Assembly (NCBI RefSeq): GCF_000832015.1 | Contig: NZ_JXCJ01000001.1 | Span: 3,492,437-3,556,436 of the forward strand | From: Gilvimarinus agarilyticus | GTDB lineage: Bacteria > Pseudomonadota > Gammaproteobacteria > Pseudomonadales > Cellvibrionaceae | Length of the DNA stretch: 64,000 nt | Direction of reading: 5' to 3' | Shown: one piece after another, positions 35,185 through 45,500 of the stretch | Numbering within the stretch: position 1 is the first letter of the stretch | Layout of the letters: each line of letters opens with the position of its first letter | The notes under the pieces: generated by a model | The model's database searches: none | Told to the model about the DNA's origin: nothing | Seen by the model: only the letters and a program-made list of their open reading frames with translations | Made by a program: the position numbers and the translations under genes

Positions 35185-36210
35185 TTAGCTCGTTAAGCTC
35201 ACGCCTGTTCGTCCGGCTTTGGCCACCGCGCCTAAAGCCTCGGGCACCATCGGCTCGGTGGGGTACTGCTCTAACACCGCATAAGCCGCCTGCTGGATGT
35301 TCGCAATCAGCTCGGGCGGCTCCAGCACCTTCGCCTTGGGCGCAAAGCTCATCACCCGGCAGCGCGCCATATCTAAATCGGCGGTTAAGTACTCGGCGAC
35401 CAGGCTGCCGTCGGCAAGGGTTTCGGTGTTGTCCCAGCAACAGGCGTAGTCGCGGGCCAGGTCCGCATACTGCGGCGCAAACAACAAGCGCACTTTCGTC
35501 ATCGGCCGGTCGTCTGCGTCTTGATTCAGATACAGGTTGGGATCAAAGTCATCCGGCTTGGTAAAATGTTCATCCAAAGGCTGTAATGACAGCATCCGGT
35601 CCACCCGAAACGAGCGCATTGCTCCGCGCAGGTGACAATAGGCGACGCAGTATTGCTGCCCCCAACTGTAAATCAGGGCGTAAGGGGCTATGCGCCGCGC
35701 TTCGGCCTGCTCGCGGCCACGTCCCTGATAAACAATTTCCACTTGCTGGCAGCGCCGGCTGGCTTGGTACAAAGCCTCCAGCAACGGCTCATCGACACTG
35801 GGGTTTGCCCTTGGTAAACCCCGGGTTAAAAGGCTGTCCTGGGCCCAGCGCACCTCGCGTAATTGCTCCTCTGGCAGCACATTGGCAATTTTACTCATGG
35901 CGCTCTGGGCTGAGGTGCGAAACAAGTTGCCCCACAGTACCGACATCACCGAAGTGCCCAATGAGACGGCTACCGCCTCCTCGGGCGAAAGCACCAGCGG
36001 TGGCATACGATACCCCCGTACCAGCGAGTAGCCACCCTGGGCCCCTCGCTCGGCATACACAGGCACGCCCATTTCTTCGAGCATCGTTATGTAACGCTGT
36101 ACGGTACGCACCGAGACATCCAACGCCTCGGCCAGACGAGAGGCGGGCGAGTTAGGCTCACGCTGCAGCAGCATAATTAAATTCAACAGACGGGTGGCGG
36201 TATTGGCCAT
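35185..36210 (-). CDS. YafY-type transcriptional regulator with HTH and WYL domains
   Basis: This 341-residue protein has an N-terminal HTH_11 (SRLAEALDVSVRTVQRYITM), a wing ending GGYSLVRGYRMPPLVLSPEE, and a central WYL domain (PYALIYSWGQQYCVAYCHLR, MRSFRVDRMLSLQPLDEHF). A C-terminal WCX-type region follows (LEPPELIANIQQAAYAVLEQ). WYL domains sense ligands, often nucleic acid or nucleotides. It is convergent with the VOC operon and divergent from the unknown-protein/ABC operon, and may regulate one of them. Confidence 0.88.
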   Translation of the reverse strand: MANTATRLLNLIMLLQREPNSPASRLAEALDVSVRTVQRYITMLEEMGVPVYAERGAQGGYSLVRGYRMPPLVLSPEEAVAVSLGTSVMSVLWGNLFRTSAQSAMSKIANVLPEEQLREVRWAQDSLLTRGLPRANPSVDEPLLEALYQASRRCQQVEIVYQGRGREQAEARRIAPYALIYSWGQQYCVAYCHLRGAMRSFRVDRMLSLQPLDEHFTKPDDFDPNLYLNQDADDRPMTKVRLLFAPQYADLARDYACCWDNTETLADGSLVAEYLTADLDMARCRVMSFAPKAKVLEPPELIANIQQAAYAVLEQYPTEPMVPEALGAVAKAGRTGVSLTS

Positions 36211-36314
36211 TGTACCTCCGGGCGGCTCGGCTCATTGTCGATTTGAGAGGCTAACGGTGCTATACGTCAGAAACTGTCGTATATAGCCATTAGCATGCAG
36301 CTTTTAACCCACTA

Positions 36315-36341
36315 TGTCGATTAGCCTCTAACGTAAACGAC
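36315..36341 (+). promoter_or_regulatory. ECF42-type promoter before the unknown protein and ABC transporter
   Basis: TGTCGA (36315-36320), 17-base spacer, CGAC (36338-36341), about 84 bases before ATG 36425. It matches both other sites exactly in elements and spacing, implying that the sigma factor at 32116 also drives this operon. Confidence 0.78.
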
Positions 36342-36424
36342 AAGGTGTACCACACTATTACGGTCTTAGGGCGCCCCACCCTGACGTTACAGGGCCGGCG
36401 CGACCATCGCAGGGAGGATTCACA

Positions 36425-36913
36425 ATGTTTGTCTCACACCACCAAAGCCAACCCGCCATCAGTAGTCACTACCACAGCAAGCCCGTCACGGCTTATCTGC
36501 GCAAACTCAGTGACACGCTACAACACCCTGATGGCAGCGACCCGCAACAGGTGCAAACCGCGGTAAACGTCTGCGCCTGGCAATTGCGACAATTTGCCGC
36601 GCGCCAATGGGATGCCTATTATCCGTTTTTATCCGATTACGACCCGGTGCTTGCCAACCGATTGGAGGATCGTACCCTCAAGTTTGCCGCCGCACTGGAG
36701 CGCCTGGAGTGCACCGCACACAGCGCCACCCTCAAGCAGTCGCGCAGCTGCATCCCGGCGCCAACCGTCAAACAACTATGGCGGGTATTTAACCGTGATT
36801 ATCGCGCCTTTTTGGCCGAACAAGCGGCCACGCTACTGCCCGTACTGGGGCGCCACGGGATTTCCCCGGTGGCAGGCACCCCAAACCAATTGGGCTCTAT
36901 ACTATTACTATAG
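36425..36913 (+). CDS. Protein of unknown function upstream of ABC transporter
   Basis: This 162-residue, probably cytosolic, helical protein is not assigned to a family. It starts at ATG 36425, with AGGAGG about nine bases upstream. Visible features are a His/Ser-rich N-terminus (HHQSQPAISSHYHSK), a helical core (RQFAARQWDAYYPFLSDYDP, LAALERLECTAHSATL-like) and a helix near FNRDYRAFLAEQAATLLPVL. The spacing of His, Glu and Tyr is faintly reminiscent of hemerythrin-type helical bundles, but I cannot confirm it. It has its own ECF42-type promoter and is followed 39 bp later by the ABC ATPase, so it likely functions with the exporter. Confidence 0.6.
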   Translation: MFVSHHQSQPAISSHYHSKPVTAYLRKLSDTLQHPDGSDPQQVQTAVNVCAWQLRQFAARQWDAYYPFLSDYDPVLANRLEDRTLKFAAALERLECTAHSATLKQSRSCIPAPTVKQLWRVFNRDYRAFLAEQAATLLPVLGRHGISPVAGTPNQLGSILLL

Positions 36914-36952
36914 AGCTCCACACGGCTGATACTGCTACTACAAGGAGCTAAC

Positions 36953-37879
36953 GTGCCAGATATTCTCACCCTAGAGGGCGTCGAAAAAACGTACGACACG
37001 GGGTTTACCGCGCTTACCGATATTAACTTATCCATCCGTCAGGGCGAGATCTTTGCCCTGCTCGGCCCCAATGGCGCGGGCAAAACCACCCTAATCGGTA
37101 TTGTCTGCGGCATCGTAAAAGCCACAGGCGGACGCATTATTGCCGACTCACTCGATATTCATAAAGATTTTCGTCAAGCGCGCAAACAAATTGGCCTAGT
37201 GCCGCAAGAGCTGTCGGTGAATATTTTTGAGTCGGTATGGGACACCGTACGTTTTAGCCGCGGCTTATTTGGCTGCCCCGCAGACGATGCCTACCTCGAG
37301 CAGTTACTTAAAACCTTATCGCTGTGGGATAAAAAAGATTCGCGCATTATGGCGCTCTCGGGCGGCATGAAACGCCGGGTACTGATTGCCAAAGCGCTGG
37401 CGCACCAACCGAACATCTTATTTTTAGACGAGCCCACCGCCGGGGTGGATGTAGAGCTCCGGCGCGATATGTGGGCCATGATCCGGCGCCTGCGCGAAGA
37501 GGGCGTAACCATTATTCTGACCACCCACTACATCGAAGAGGCCGAAGATATGGCCGACCGAATTGGGGTAATCAACAAAGGTAAGTTAATGTTGGTTGAA
37601 GAAAAACACGCCCTGATGCGCGAACTCGGCCGCAAAAGTTTAACCGTATTTCTCAGCGAACCGCTTACCACCTTACCGCCAAACTTAATCCGTGATGACC
37701 TGCAGCTGGCTGAAGACGGCAACAGCTTAATCTACAGCTACAGCACCGCCGAGGCGAGCTCTGGGGTCTCCGAGTTACTCGCGCAATTGCAGAACGCCGG
37801 TATCGACTACCAAGATCTACAAACCCGTCAGAGCTCGCTGGAAGAAATTTTTGTCTCACTGGTGGAGGAAAAACCATGA
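36953..37879 (+). CDS. ABC transporter ATP-binding protein (ABC-2 exporter type)
   Basis: This 308-residue ATPase starts at GTG 36953 with AAGGAG upstream. Motifs are in order: Walker [16 protein letters not shown]-loop [11 protein letters not shown], signature [15 protein letters not shown], Walker [13 protein letters not shown], and His-switch [15 protein letters not shown]. The C-terminal extension (residues 225-308) is of the type seen in NodI/CcmA-like ABC-2 exporters. The permease gene overlaps its stop by 4 bp. Substrate unknown; control by an ECF sigma factor suggests export of a stress-related compound (inference). Confidence 0.93.
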   Translation: MPDILTLEGVEKTYDTGFTALTDINLSIRQGEIFALLGPNGAGKTTLIGIVCGIVKATGGRIIADSLDIHKDFRQARKQIGLVPQELSVNIFESVWDTVRFSRGLFGCPADDAYLEQLLKTLSLWDKKDSRIMALSGGMKRRVLIAKALAHQPNILFLDEPTAGVDVELRRDMWAMIRRLREEGVTIILTTHYIEEAEDMADRIGVINKGKLMLVEEKHALMRELGRKSLTVFLSEPLTTLPPNLIRDDLQLAEDGNSLIYSYSTAEASSGVSELLAQLQNAGIDYQDLQTRQSSLEEIFVSLVEEKP

Positions 37880-38637
37880 ACCACTATGGTGTGAAAGCTA
37901 TTTATTTTTACGAGCTGGCCCGCGCATGGCGCACCTTAATGCAATCGATCGCTTCACCTGTGTTGTCGACGTCTCTGTACTTTATTGTGTTTGGCTCGGC
38001 CATCGGCTCGCGCATTGTCGAGATCGACGGCATCAGCTACGGCGCGTTTATTGTGCCGGGGCTGTTAATGCTCAGCATTTTAACCGAGAGCACCTCAAAC
38101 GCATCATTTGGGATTTACATGCCCAAATTTACCGGCACCATTTACGAGGTGTTATCGGCGCCGGTATCGGGGGTGGAAATCGTTCTGGGGTACGTGGGTG
38201 CCGCGGCGACTAAATCGGTTATTTTGGGGCTGATTATCCTAATCACGGCAAGAGTCTTTGTCGACTATTCGATCATGCACCCCATATGGATGCTAATGTT
38301 TTTGGTGCTGACCGCAATAACCTTTAGCTTGCTAGGGTTTTTAATCGGGCTTTGGGCCAACAGCTTTGAGCAGCTGCAAATTATCCCGATGATGGTAATC
38401 ACGCCGCTGACGTTTTTAGGTGGCACCTTTTACTCGATCAATATGCTGCCCGAGCTTTGGCAAAAAATCACGCTGCTAAACCCGGTGGTGTATTTGGTCA
38501 GTGGCTTTCGCTGGAGCTTTTACGGCAGCGCCGATGTGCACGTAGGCATAAGCTTGGGCATGATTGCGCTATTTATGGCCATTTGCCTCGGGCTTATTAC
38601 CTGGATTTTTAAAACCGGCTACAAACTCAAACCTTAA
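37876..38637 (+). CDS. ABC-2 type transporter permease
   Basis: This 253-residue membrane protein has six hydrophobic helices typical of ABC-2 permeases (NodJ-like). It includes [40 protein letters not shown], and the signature region [20 protein letters not shown] near residue 175, then [20 protein letters not shown]. It forms the membrane channel for the ATPase encoded just upstream. A strong palindromic terminator follows the stop. Confidence 0.92.
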   Translation: MNHYGVKAIYFYELARAWRTLMQSIASPVLSTSLYFIVFGSAIGSRIVEIDGISYGAFIVPGLLMLSILTESTSNASFGIYMPKFTGTIYEVLSAPVSGVEIVLGYVGAAATKSVILGLIILITARVFVDYSIMHPIWMLMFLVLTAITFSLLGFLIGLWANSFEQLQIIPMMVITPLTFLGGTFYSINMLPELWQKITLLNPVVYLVSGFRWSFYGSADVHVGISLGMIALFMAICLGLITWIFKTGYKLKP

Positions 38638-38649
38638 TAACGTTAACCC

Positions 38650-38690
38650 CTGCATACGTATTCATTTGTTATGTATACGTATGCAGTTTT
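38650..38690 (+). terminator. Rho-independent terminator after the ABC operon
   Basis: The perfect 12-base stem CTGCATACGTAT / ATACGTATGCAG has a 13-base loop and is followed by TTTT. It starts 13 bases after the permease stop. The weak T-run and AT-rich stem leave open that it is instead a regulatory palindrome for the pullulanase gene downstream. Confidence 0.65.
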
Positions 38691-38796
38691 CACCCCTCCA
38701 AACCCTGTCGTAATCTCTCGCTGATAACAACACTTGGCCTGCCACTATTTATAAGGCAGCGCCCGCCAATAATCATAATATCTGCAAGAGGTTACC

Positions 38797-41700
38797 ATGC
38801 GCCGTCTGACCCTAACGTGTTTGTTAAGTACCGCCGTACTCGCCGCCTGTGGCGGCAGCAATGACACCGACACCCCGCCGGTTACACCCAGTTCATCATC
38901 CAGCTCCTCGTCTGAGTCCAGCAGTAGCGAATCCAGCTCCAGCAGCGTGCCCAGTATTGATCTTCCCGTTACGCTGGAGAGCGATCAAGCCATTATTTTT
39001 TACCAGCGCGATGACGCCGACTACCAGGGCTGGGGGCTGCACCTATGGAACAACGAAACCTGCGGCGCACTCGATGACGCCGCGATCGGCGCTATTACCT
39101 GGGATGCGCCCTTCGCCGCTACCGGTTTCGATGACAGCTACGGCGCTTACTATCTATTGGAATTAAACGCACCCGCCACCGAGAGCGGCTGCGTTAACTT
39201 TATTGTGCATAAAGGCGACGAGAAAGCGCTGGGTGATGCCGACGCCCTTTTCGATTTAAGCCGTGGCGCCGTTGCCCTCACCCAACACGGTGCGGCGAAT
39301 ATTGACTACCCGCTCGACCCCAGCAATGAAAACCCGCTGCCGTTTAACCTAACCGACACTCAGGCGGCTATTTTTTATAAGCGCAGCGATGCCAACTACG
39401 AGGGGTGGGGCTTACATTTGTGGAACGGTGGTGATTGCACCGCCCTGGCCGACAACAGTATTAACGGTGTCACCTGGGACTCACCCAAGCAACCCGACGG
39501 TATCGACACTGAGCGCGGGGCATTTTTTATTCTCGATTTAAACCAACCCGGGGGCTGCTTTAACTTTATTGTCCACCGTGGCGACGACAAAGCACTGGGC
39601 GATGCCGATGGCGTCATGGACTTAACCCAAGGCAATATCGCCTTTACGCAACACGGATCGAGTGCCATCACTTACGCGGGCGATGCCGGCCCGACGCAGG
39701 CCACACTCAGTGGTTATGCCGCACACTGGGTCGATCACAATACATTGCTGTGGGATATCCCTGACAACACCGCCGAGGTACAGCTACTGCGTGATCCAAC
39801 CGGCGCCATCGCGTTAACAGAGGGCACATTAACCGGCGGTGCGTCCGTCACCCTCACCCGCAGTACGATCAGCGATGCCAGTGCCGCTAAGTTCCCGCAT
39901 CTAGCTAGCTGGAGCGCCTGGCAAATACCTACCAGCGACCTGGATATTGATCTAACACTCGCCGGCGAGCTGGTAGCGGCCGCCTTTGATGCCGAAGGCC
40001 AACTGGTAAAAGCGACCAGCGTGCAAATTGCCGGGGCACTGGATGCCTATTACGCTACCGACGCAGAGTTAGGTGCGCGTATTACGGCCGGTAAAACGCA
40101 ATTCGCCGTCTGGGCACCTACCGCTCAATCGGTTAGCGTGCAAACCTTTGCCACAACCGACACCAACAACCCGTCCGCCGAGCTGGCGTTAACCCGCAAT
40201 GCCCAAGGCGTGTGGAGCGGCGAAGTGAACCGCGACATGCACGGGGAGTATTACCGGTATCAGGCGAGCGTCTATCACTATTTAACCGATCAGGTCGAAG
40301 CCATCACCACCACCGATCCATACGCGCTTAGCCTTGCGCAAAACGGCGAGCTATCGCAAGTGGTGGACCTGAACCGCGCCGACACCCAACCGTCCAACTG
40401 GGCGAGCCATCAGGCACCCACTCTCTCAGCCCCCGAAGACAGCATTATTTACGAGCTGCACATTCGCGATTTCTCGGCGCTCGACGCCAGCACTGGTGTA
40501 AATCATCGTGGTAAATATTTGGCGTTTACCGATAGCCAAAGCACACCGGTAAAGCATTTAGCCGAGCTGCAACAGGCCGGCTTAAATACCATTCATCTGC
40601 TACCAACTTTTGACATTGCCACCGTTAATGAAGACCCTGCCGCACGGGTTGATATTACCGACACCGTGGCCGACTTATGTGCCCTTAAACCAGACGCCAG
40701 CGTTTGCGGCAATGCCGATAACAGTAAAACCCTGGAGGCGGTGCTGGCAGAGTTTGACCCTGCCACCCCGGACGCGCAGGCGCTGGTCGGCGAGCTGCGT
40801 GATATCGACTCGTTTAACTGGGGTTACGATCCGTTCCACTACACCGCCCCCGAGGGCAGCTACGCCACCAGCCTCGACGACTTTGCGCCTATCCGCGAGT
40901 TTCGCGCGATGGTGCAGGCGCTGCACGATATGGACCTGCGGGTCGTCATGGATGTGGTCTACAACCACACCAACTCGTCGGGCTTGTGGGATAAATCAGT
41001 ACTGGATAAATTGGTACCCGGCTACTACCACCGTCGCAACGAATTATCCGGCGCGGTCGAAACCTCTAGCTGCTGCGACAACACCGCAAGCGAACACGAC
41101 ATGATGGAAAAGCTCATGATCGACTCGCTGGTGGTATGGGCCCGCGATTACAAAATCGACGGCTTCCGGTTTGATTTGATGGGCCACCATATGCGCCGCA
41201 ACATTCTCGCTGCGCGCGATGCAGTAAAAACCGTTGACCCAGACACCTACTTTTATGGCGAGGGCTGGAACTTTGGTGAGGTGATGAGCAATCGTCGGGG
41301 CGTCAACGCCATTCAGGTCAATATGGCCGGTACCGGCGTAGGCACCTTCAACGACCGCATTCGCGACGCGGTGCGAGGTGGTGGCCCCTTTGACAGTGGC
41401 GATGGCATACGCCGCAACCAAGGCTATGGCACAGGCTTATTCCATTACCCCAACAACCTCAACTCGGGCAGTGCCAGCGAGCAAGAGTCGCTTACCGACT
41501 TGGCCGACCGCCTGCGCGTCAACTTAGCGGGCAGCTTAACCGGCTATCCACTGACGGATCGCCACGGCAACTTAACCACCGGCGGCGAATTACCCTACTT
41601 TGACCTCAAAGCCGGTTACACCGAAGACCCGCAAGAGAGCATTAATTATATCTCTAAACACGACAACCAAACTCTGTGGGATAACCTGCAATACAAAGCG

Positions 41701-42360
41701 CCGCAGAGTATGACCGCAGCCGAGCGCACACGGATGCAAAACTTCTCACTCAGCGTGCCCATGTTGGCCCAGGGTATTCCGTTTATCCACATGGGCGTCG
41801 AGCTGCTGCGTTCTAAATCGATGCAGCGAGACAGTTACGATTCGGGCGACTGGTTTAACCGAGTGGACTTTACCGGCCATACGAATAACTGGAATGTGGG
41901 TTTGCCCCGCGAGGACAAAGACGGCAGCAACTGGCCTTTAATTGAGTCCATCATTAGCGACCCCAGTGCGGCACCGGCGCCGGCAGACATCAGCCAAGCA
42001 CGCGCGCTGTTTAAAGAATGGCTTGCCATTCGCACAAGCTCACCGCTGTTTCGCCTGCGCACCGCCGCTGACGTCGAACAGGTGATTAGTTTTCACAATA
42101 CCGGGCCCGAGCAAACAGCCGGTGTTATTGTGATGAGCCTCGATGACGCTATCGGGCTCGATGACTCGCATCGGGCTCTGGTGGTAGTGTTTAATCCACA
42201 GGCCCGGAGCGTAACCATCGAGAACCCACTGGCGGGCGATTTTATGCTGCACCCGGTGCAACAACAGTCGGTCGATACGACCACCCAGCAGACAATGGCC
42301 GATGGTACAAACCTTGTGGTGCCCGCCCTGACAACGTCTGTGTTTGTACAGCTAGATTAA
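38797..42360 (+). CDS. pulA: Secreted lipoprotein pullulanase (GH13) with two CBM41-type modules
   Basis: This 1187-residue protein begins with a lipoprotein signal ([14 protein letters not shown], Cys near residue 18) and a poly-serine linker (about residues 30-50). Two homologous CBM41-like repeats follow ([19 protein letters not shown] near residue 66; [18 protein letters not shown] near 191). Then come N-domains ([16 protein letters not shown]) and the GH13 barrel: [26 protein letters not shown] (nucleophile Asp), [11 protein letters not shown] (acid/base Glu), [11 protein letters not shown]. It hydrolyses alpha-1,6 bonds of pullulan, starch or glycogen outside the cell. Poly-Ser linkers and CBM duplication are common in Cellvibrionaceae (recalled). 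Confidence 0.94.
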   Translation: MRRLTLTCLLSTAVLAACGGSNDTDTPPVTPSSSSSSSSESSSSESSSSSVPSIDLPVTLESDQAIIFYQRDDADYQGWGLHLWNNETCGALDDAAIGAITWDAPFAATGFDDSYGAYYLLELNAPATESGCVNFIVHKGDEKALGDADALFDLSRGAVALTQHGAANIDYPLDPSNENPLPFNLTDTQAAIFYKRSDANYEGWGLHLWNGGDCTALADNSINGVTWDSPKQPDGIDTERGAFFILDLNQPGGCFNFIVHRGDDKALGDADGVMDLTQGNIAFTQHGSSAITYAGDAGPTQATLSGYAAHWVDHNTLLWDIPDNTAEVQLLRDPTGAIALTEGTLTGGASVTLTRSTISDASAAKFPHLASWSAWQIPTSDLDIDLTLAGELVAAAFDAEGQLVKATSVQIAGALDAYYATDAELGARITAGKTQFAVWAPTAQSVSVQTFATTDTNNPSAELALTRNAQGVWSGEVNRDMHGEYYRYQASVYHYLTDQVEAITTTDPYALSLAQNGELSQVVDLNRADTQPSNWASHQAPTLSAPEDSIIYELHIRDFSALDASTGVNHRGKYLAFTDSQSTPVKHLAELQQAGLNTIHLLPTFDIATVNEDPAARVDITDTVADLCALKPDASVCGNADNSKTLEAVLAEFDPATPDAQALVGELRDIDSFNWGYDPFHYTAPEGSYATSLDDFAPIREFRAMVQALHDMDLRVVMDVVYNHTNSSGLWDKSVLDKLVPGYYHRRNELSGAVETSSCCDNTASEHDMMEKLMIDSLVVWARDYKIDGFRFDLMGHHMRRNILAARDAVKTVDPDTYFYGEGWNFGEVMSNRRGVNAIQVNMAGTGVGTFNDRIRDAVRGGGPFDSGDGIRRNQGYGTGLFHYPNNLNSGSASEQESLTDLADRLRVNLAGSLTGYPLTDRHGNLTTGGELPYFDLKAGYTEDPQESINYISKHDNQTLWDNLQYKAPQSMTAAERTRMQNFSLSVPMLAQGIPFIHMGVELLRSKSMQRDSYDSGDWFNRVDFTGHTNNWNVGLPREDKDGSNWPLIESIISDPSAAPAPADISQARALFKEWLAIRTSSPLFRLRTAADVEQVISFHNTGPEQTAGVIVMSLDDAIGLDDSHRALVVVFNPQARSVTIENPLAGDFMLHPVQQQSVDTTTQQTMADGTNLVVPALTTSVFVQLD

Positions 42361-42500
42361 CCCCGCCAACCTGGGTGGGCCCGCGAGGGTTCACCCAGCT
42401 CCCCCTTCCTTCGTCGTCCCGTAGAGCACTAACCCACCGGTTTTACGCTATAGTGGTGTTATTGGTAGATATTCCCCAAACTCCATAGCGCACAGGCTTT

Positions 42501-45500
42501 ATGCTCGATACTAATACAGGCCAGCACACTCCCGCACGGCGGTTTTCCATATCCCGCTCTTATTATCTGCTCATCTCTCTCGTGGTGGGGTTATCGGCCT
42601 TTACCAGCGGTTACTACATCGACCGCCTGAACTATCATCACCATTTACACCAGATGCGGGTGGTAACGCTAGATGAACTGGCGCTACTGCGCACGCGCCT
42701 GGAGGCCAACATTAACGCCAGCCTGCAAACCGTGCAGGGGCTGGTGGCGGCGATTCAGGTCAACCCTGACATGGATCAGCAAACCTTCGGTCATTACGCC
42801 CAACACTTATTTGGTGAAAATAATTTGCTGCGCAATATAGGCGCTGCCCCCGATTTTGTACTGTCGCTTATTTACCCTTATGAGCCCAACGCCCCAGCGC
42901 TGGGGCTCAATTACCTAACTCACCCCACCCAACAGACGGCTGTAAAGCGCGCCATAGTATCGGGCGAGATGACCATTGACGGCCCGCTGGATCTGCTTCA
43001 GGGAGGCCAGGGTTTGATTGGGCGCATTCCTGTGTATGGCGATGACGGCGAGCTTTGGGGGCTGGTTTCTGCGGTACTCGACCTGCAAGCCTACTACCAA
43101 GCCAGTGGTATCACCAGGCAGTCGACATTAGCCTTAAGTATCGCAAGTGAAGGCGCCAACTCGCCTTTTTGGGGCGATGCGTCTGTAGCTATGCAGAACC
43201 CCGTAACTGCAAGTGTCGAGTTTCCTGGGGGCCAGTGGCAGCTATCAGCCATTCCAGCCAATGGCTGGCCTGCGCGAGCTCCGAACGCACTGGCGTTACG
43301 GCTGGCGATCGCTTTGGTCGCCGGCTTGATTCTCGCGCCTTTGTTGTGGGTTATCTATCTGCTTGAGTCGCGCCGCGGCGCCGAGCAGCGGCTGCAAACG
43401 CTGTTTAACGCATCGCCTTTAGCTATCTCTCTGCACGATTTCGCCAGTGGCCGGTTTATCGAGGCTAACCCCGCATTACTGCAATACTGCGGACTTACCC
43501 TGGAGCAAGTGCGCCAATTGACCGTCGATCAATTAATAACCAGCCAGCATGCCGACACTTTGACGCACTTACACGAAGAGTTGCAGCGCACCGGGCGCTG
43601 CGGGCCAGTGCAACTCGAATACGTAGGGCGCGACGCCAAGGTGCTTCCCGTACAACTTAGTTGCGGCCTGGTGCGCGACAGTAAAGGTCGGGGGCTGGTC
43701 TGGACTATCGCCGAGGACACCAGCGTCACCCAAGAGCAGGACCGACGCTTACATGAACAACGGCAGCGGCTGGAACTCGTGATAGCCAGTACCGGTGTCG
43801 GTATTTGGGATTGGGATATTCCCAGTGGAGAAACCCACTTTAATGATCGTTGGGCCGAGATTATTGGTTATCGGCTGGACGAGTTGGAACCAACGGATAT
43901 CAACACCTGGCTTGAGCACGCGCACCCAGAAGATCTCCCTAAGTCCGAAGCGGGTTTAAACGCTCATTGGGAGGGGCTCGCCGATAAATATGTATGCGAG
44001 TGCCGCATGCGTCACAAAGACGGCCACTGGGTATGGGTAGTCGATACCGGCGAAGTAGTCGAGTGGAACCCCGATGGCAGCCCCAAGCGCATGGTGGGCA
44101 CCCATTTGGATATTACCGAACACAAAAATGCACTGCGCGAAGTTCAACGTTCACAGCGCGAACTCAATCAGTTCTTTGACAGCACCAACGCCATTTTGTG
44201 TGTCGCGAACACCGAAGGCTACTTTGAACGGGTCAATCAATATTTCTGCCAGCTGCTGGGTTATTCTGAACACTCGTTGCTCAGCAGACCTATTATTGAG
44301 CTGGTTCACCCTGACGACCTCGCCCCCACAGAGGCTGCGTTCGCTCAGCTCGCAAAAGGCTTACCCGTTACTGCTTTCGAAAACCGCTACCGACACCAAC
44401 AGGGCCACTATCTCACCCTTATGTGGAACAGCAGCGCGGACGCAGATACCGGTAAATTTTATGCATCTGCAGTCGATATCAGCGAGCAAAGAGTTGCCAA
44501 CGATCAGCTAAAACGCCAGAGCCAAATGCTTAACGCCATGGGTGAACTCGGTCAGATTGGCGCCTGGGAGTTCAACCTGCAAACGCAAACGATTTATTGG
44601 TCAGAAATGACCAAGAAAATTCACGAGGTGCCACAGGATTATGTCCCCAACCTCGACAGCGGCATTCAATTTTACAAAGCCGGAGAGCACCGTGAAAGAA
44701 TCCAAACACTCGTACAAGACGCCATACTCAGCGGCAGTACCTTTTATGACGAACTGATCATCATCACCGCCGACAATCGCGAGCGCTGGATAGCGACCTC
44801 CGGTAAGGCAGTGATGCACAATGGCGAGTGTATCCGCTTATACGGCTCATTCCAGAATATTCACCAGCGCAAACTAGCAGAGTTTGACCTGCGTGAGGCA
44901 AAGCGACAAGCCGAAGCCGCCGCTCAGTCAAAAAGTGAATTTTTGGCAATGATGAGCCACGAGATACGCACCCCTATGAACGGCGTGTTGGGCATGCTTA
45001 ACCTGCTGCAAAGGCGCAACCTCAACACAAACGAGCAGCACAAAATTAATATCGCCAAAACCAGCGCCGAGTCACTGCTTGGAATCATTAACGATATTCT
45101 CGACTTTTCCAAGGTTGACGCTGGAAAAATGCCTCTGGAGCTAGTCGATTTTGAGCTGCATCAACACTTAGAAACACTGTGCCATATTCAGGCAATGAAC
45201 GCGCAGAACAAAAGCCTCGACTTAAACCTCGATACAAATGGATTAACCATCAGCAGCGTCAAGGGCGACCCAGGCAGACTGCAACAAATTCTTAACAACC
45301 TCATTAGCAATGCCATCAAATTTACAGAGCAGGGCTCTGTGAGCATAGTTTGTCAAAGTGAAGAGACGCACCAAGGCGTGGCTTTTACCGCGCAAGTCAT
45401 CGACACCGGCATTGGTATACCCGCCCAAAAAATGCGCGATTTGTTTCAACCGTTTTCCCAAGTGGACGCATCCACTACCCGTCGCTTTGGGGGCTCTGGG

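Noticed and set aside
36236..36262. A fourth TGTCGA element upstream of the WYL regulator.
   Set aside because: At the 17-base distance the sequence is GCTA, not CGAC, so it lacks the second promoter element.
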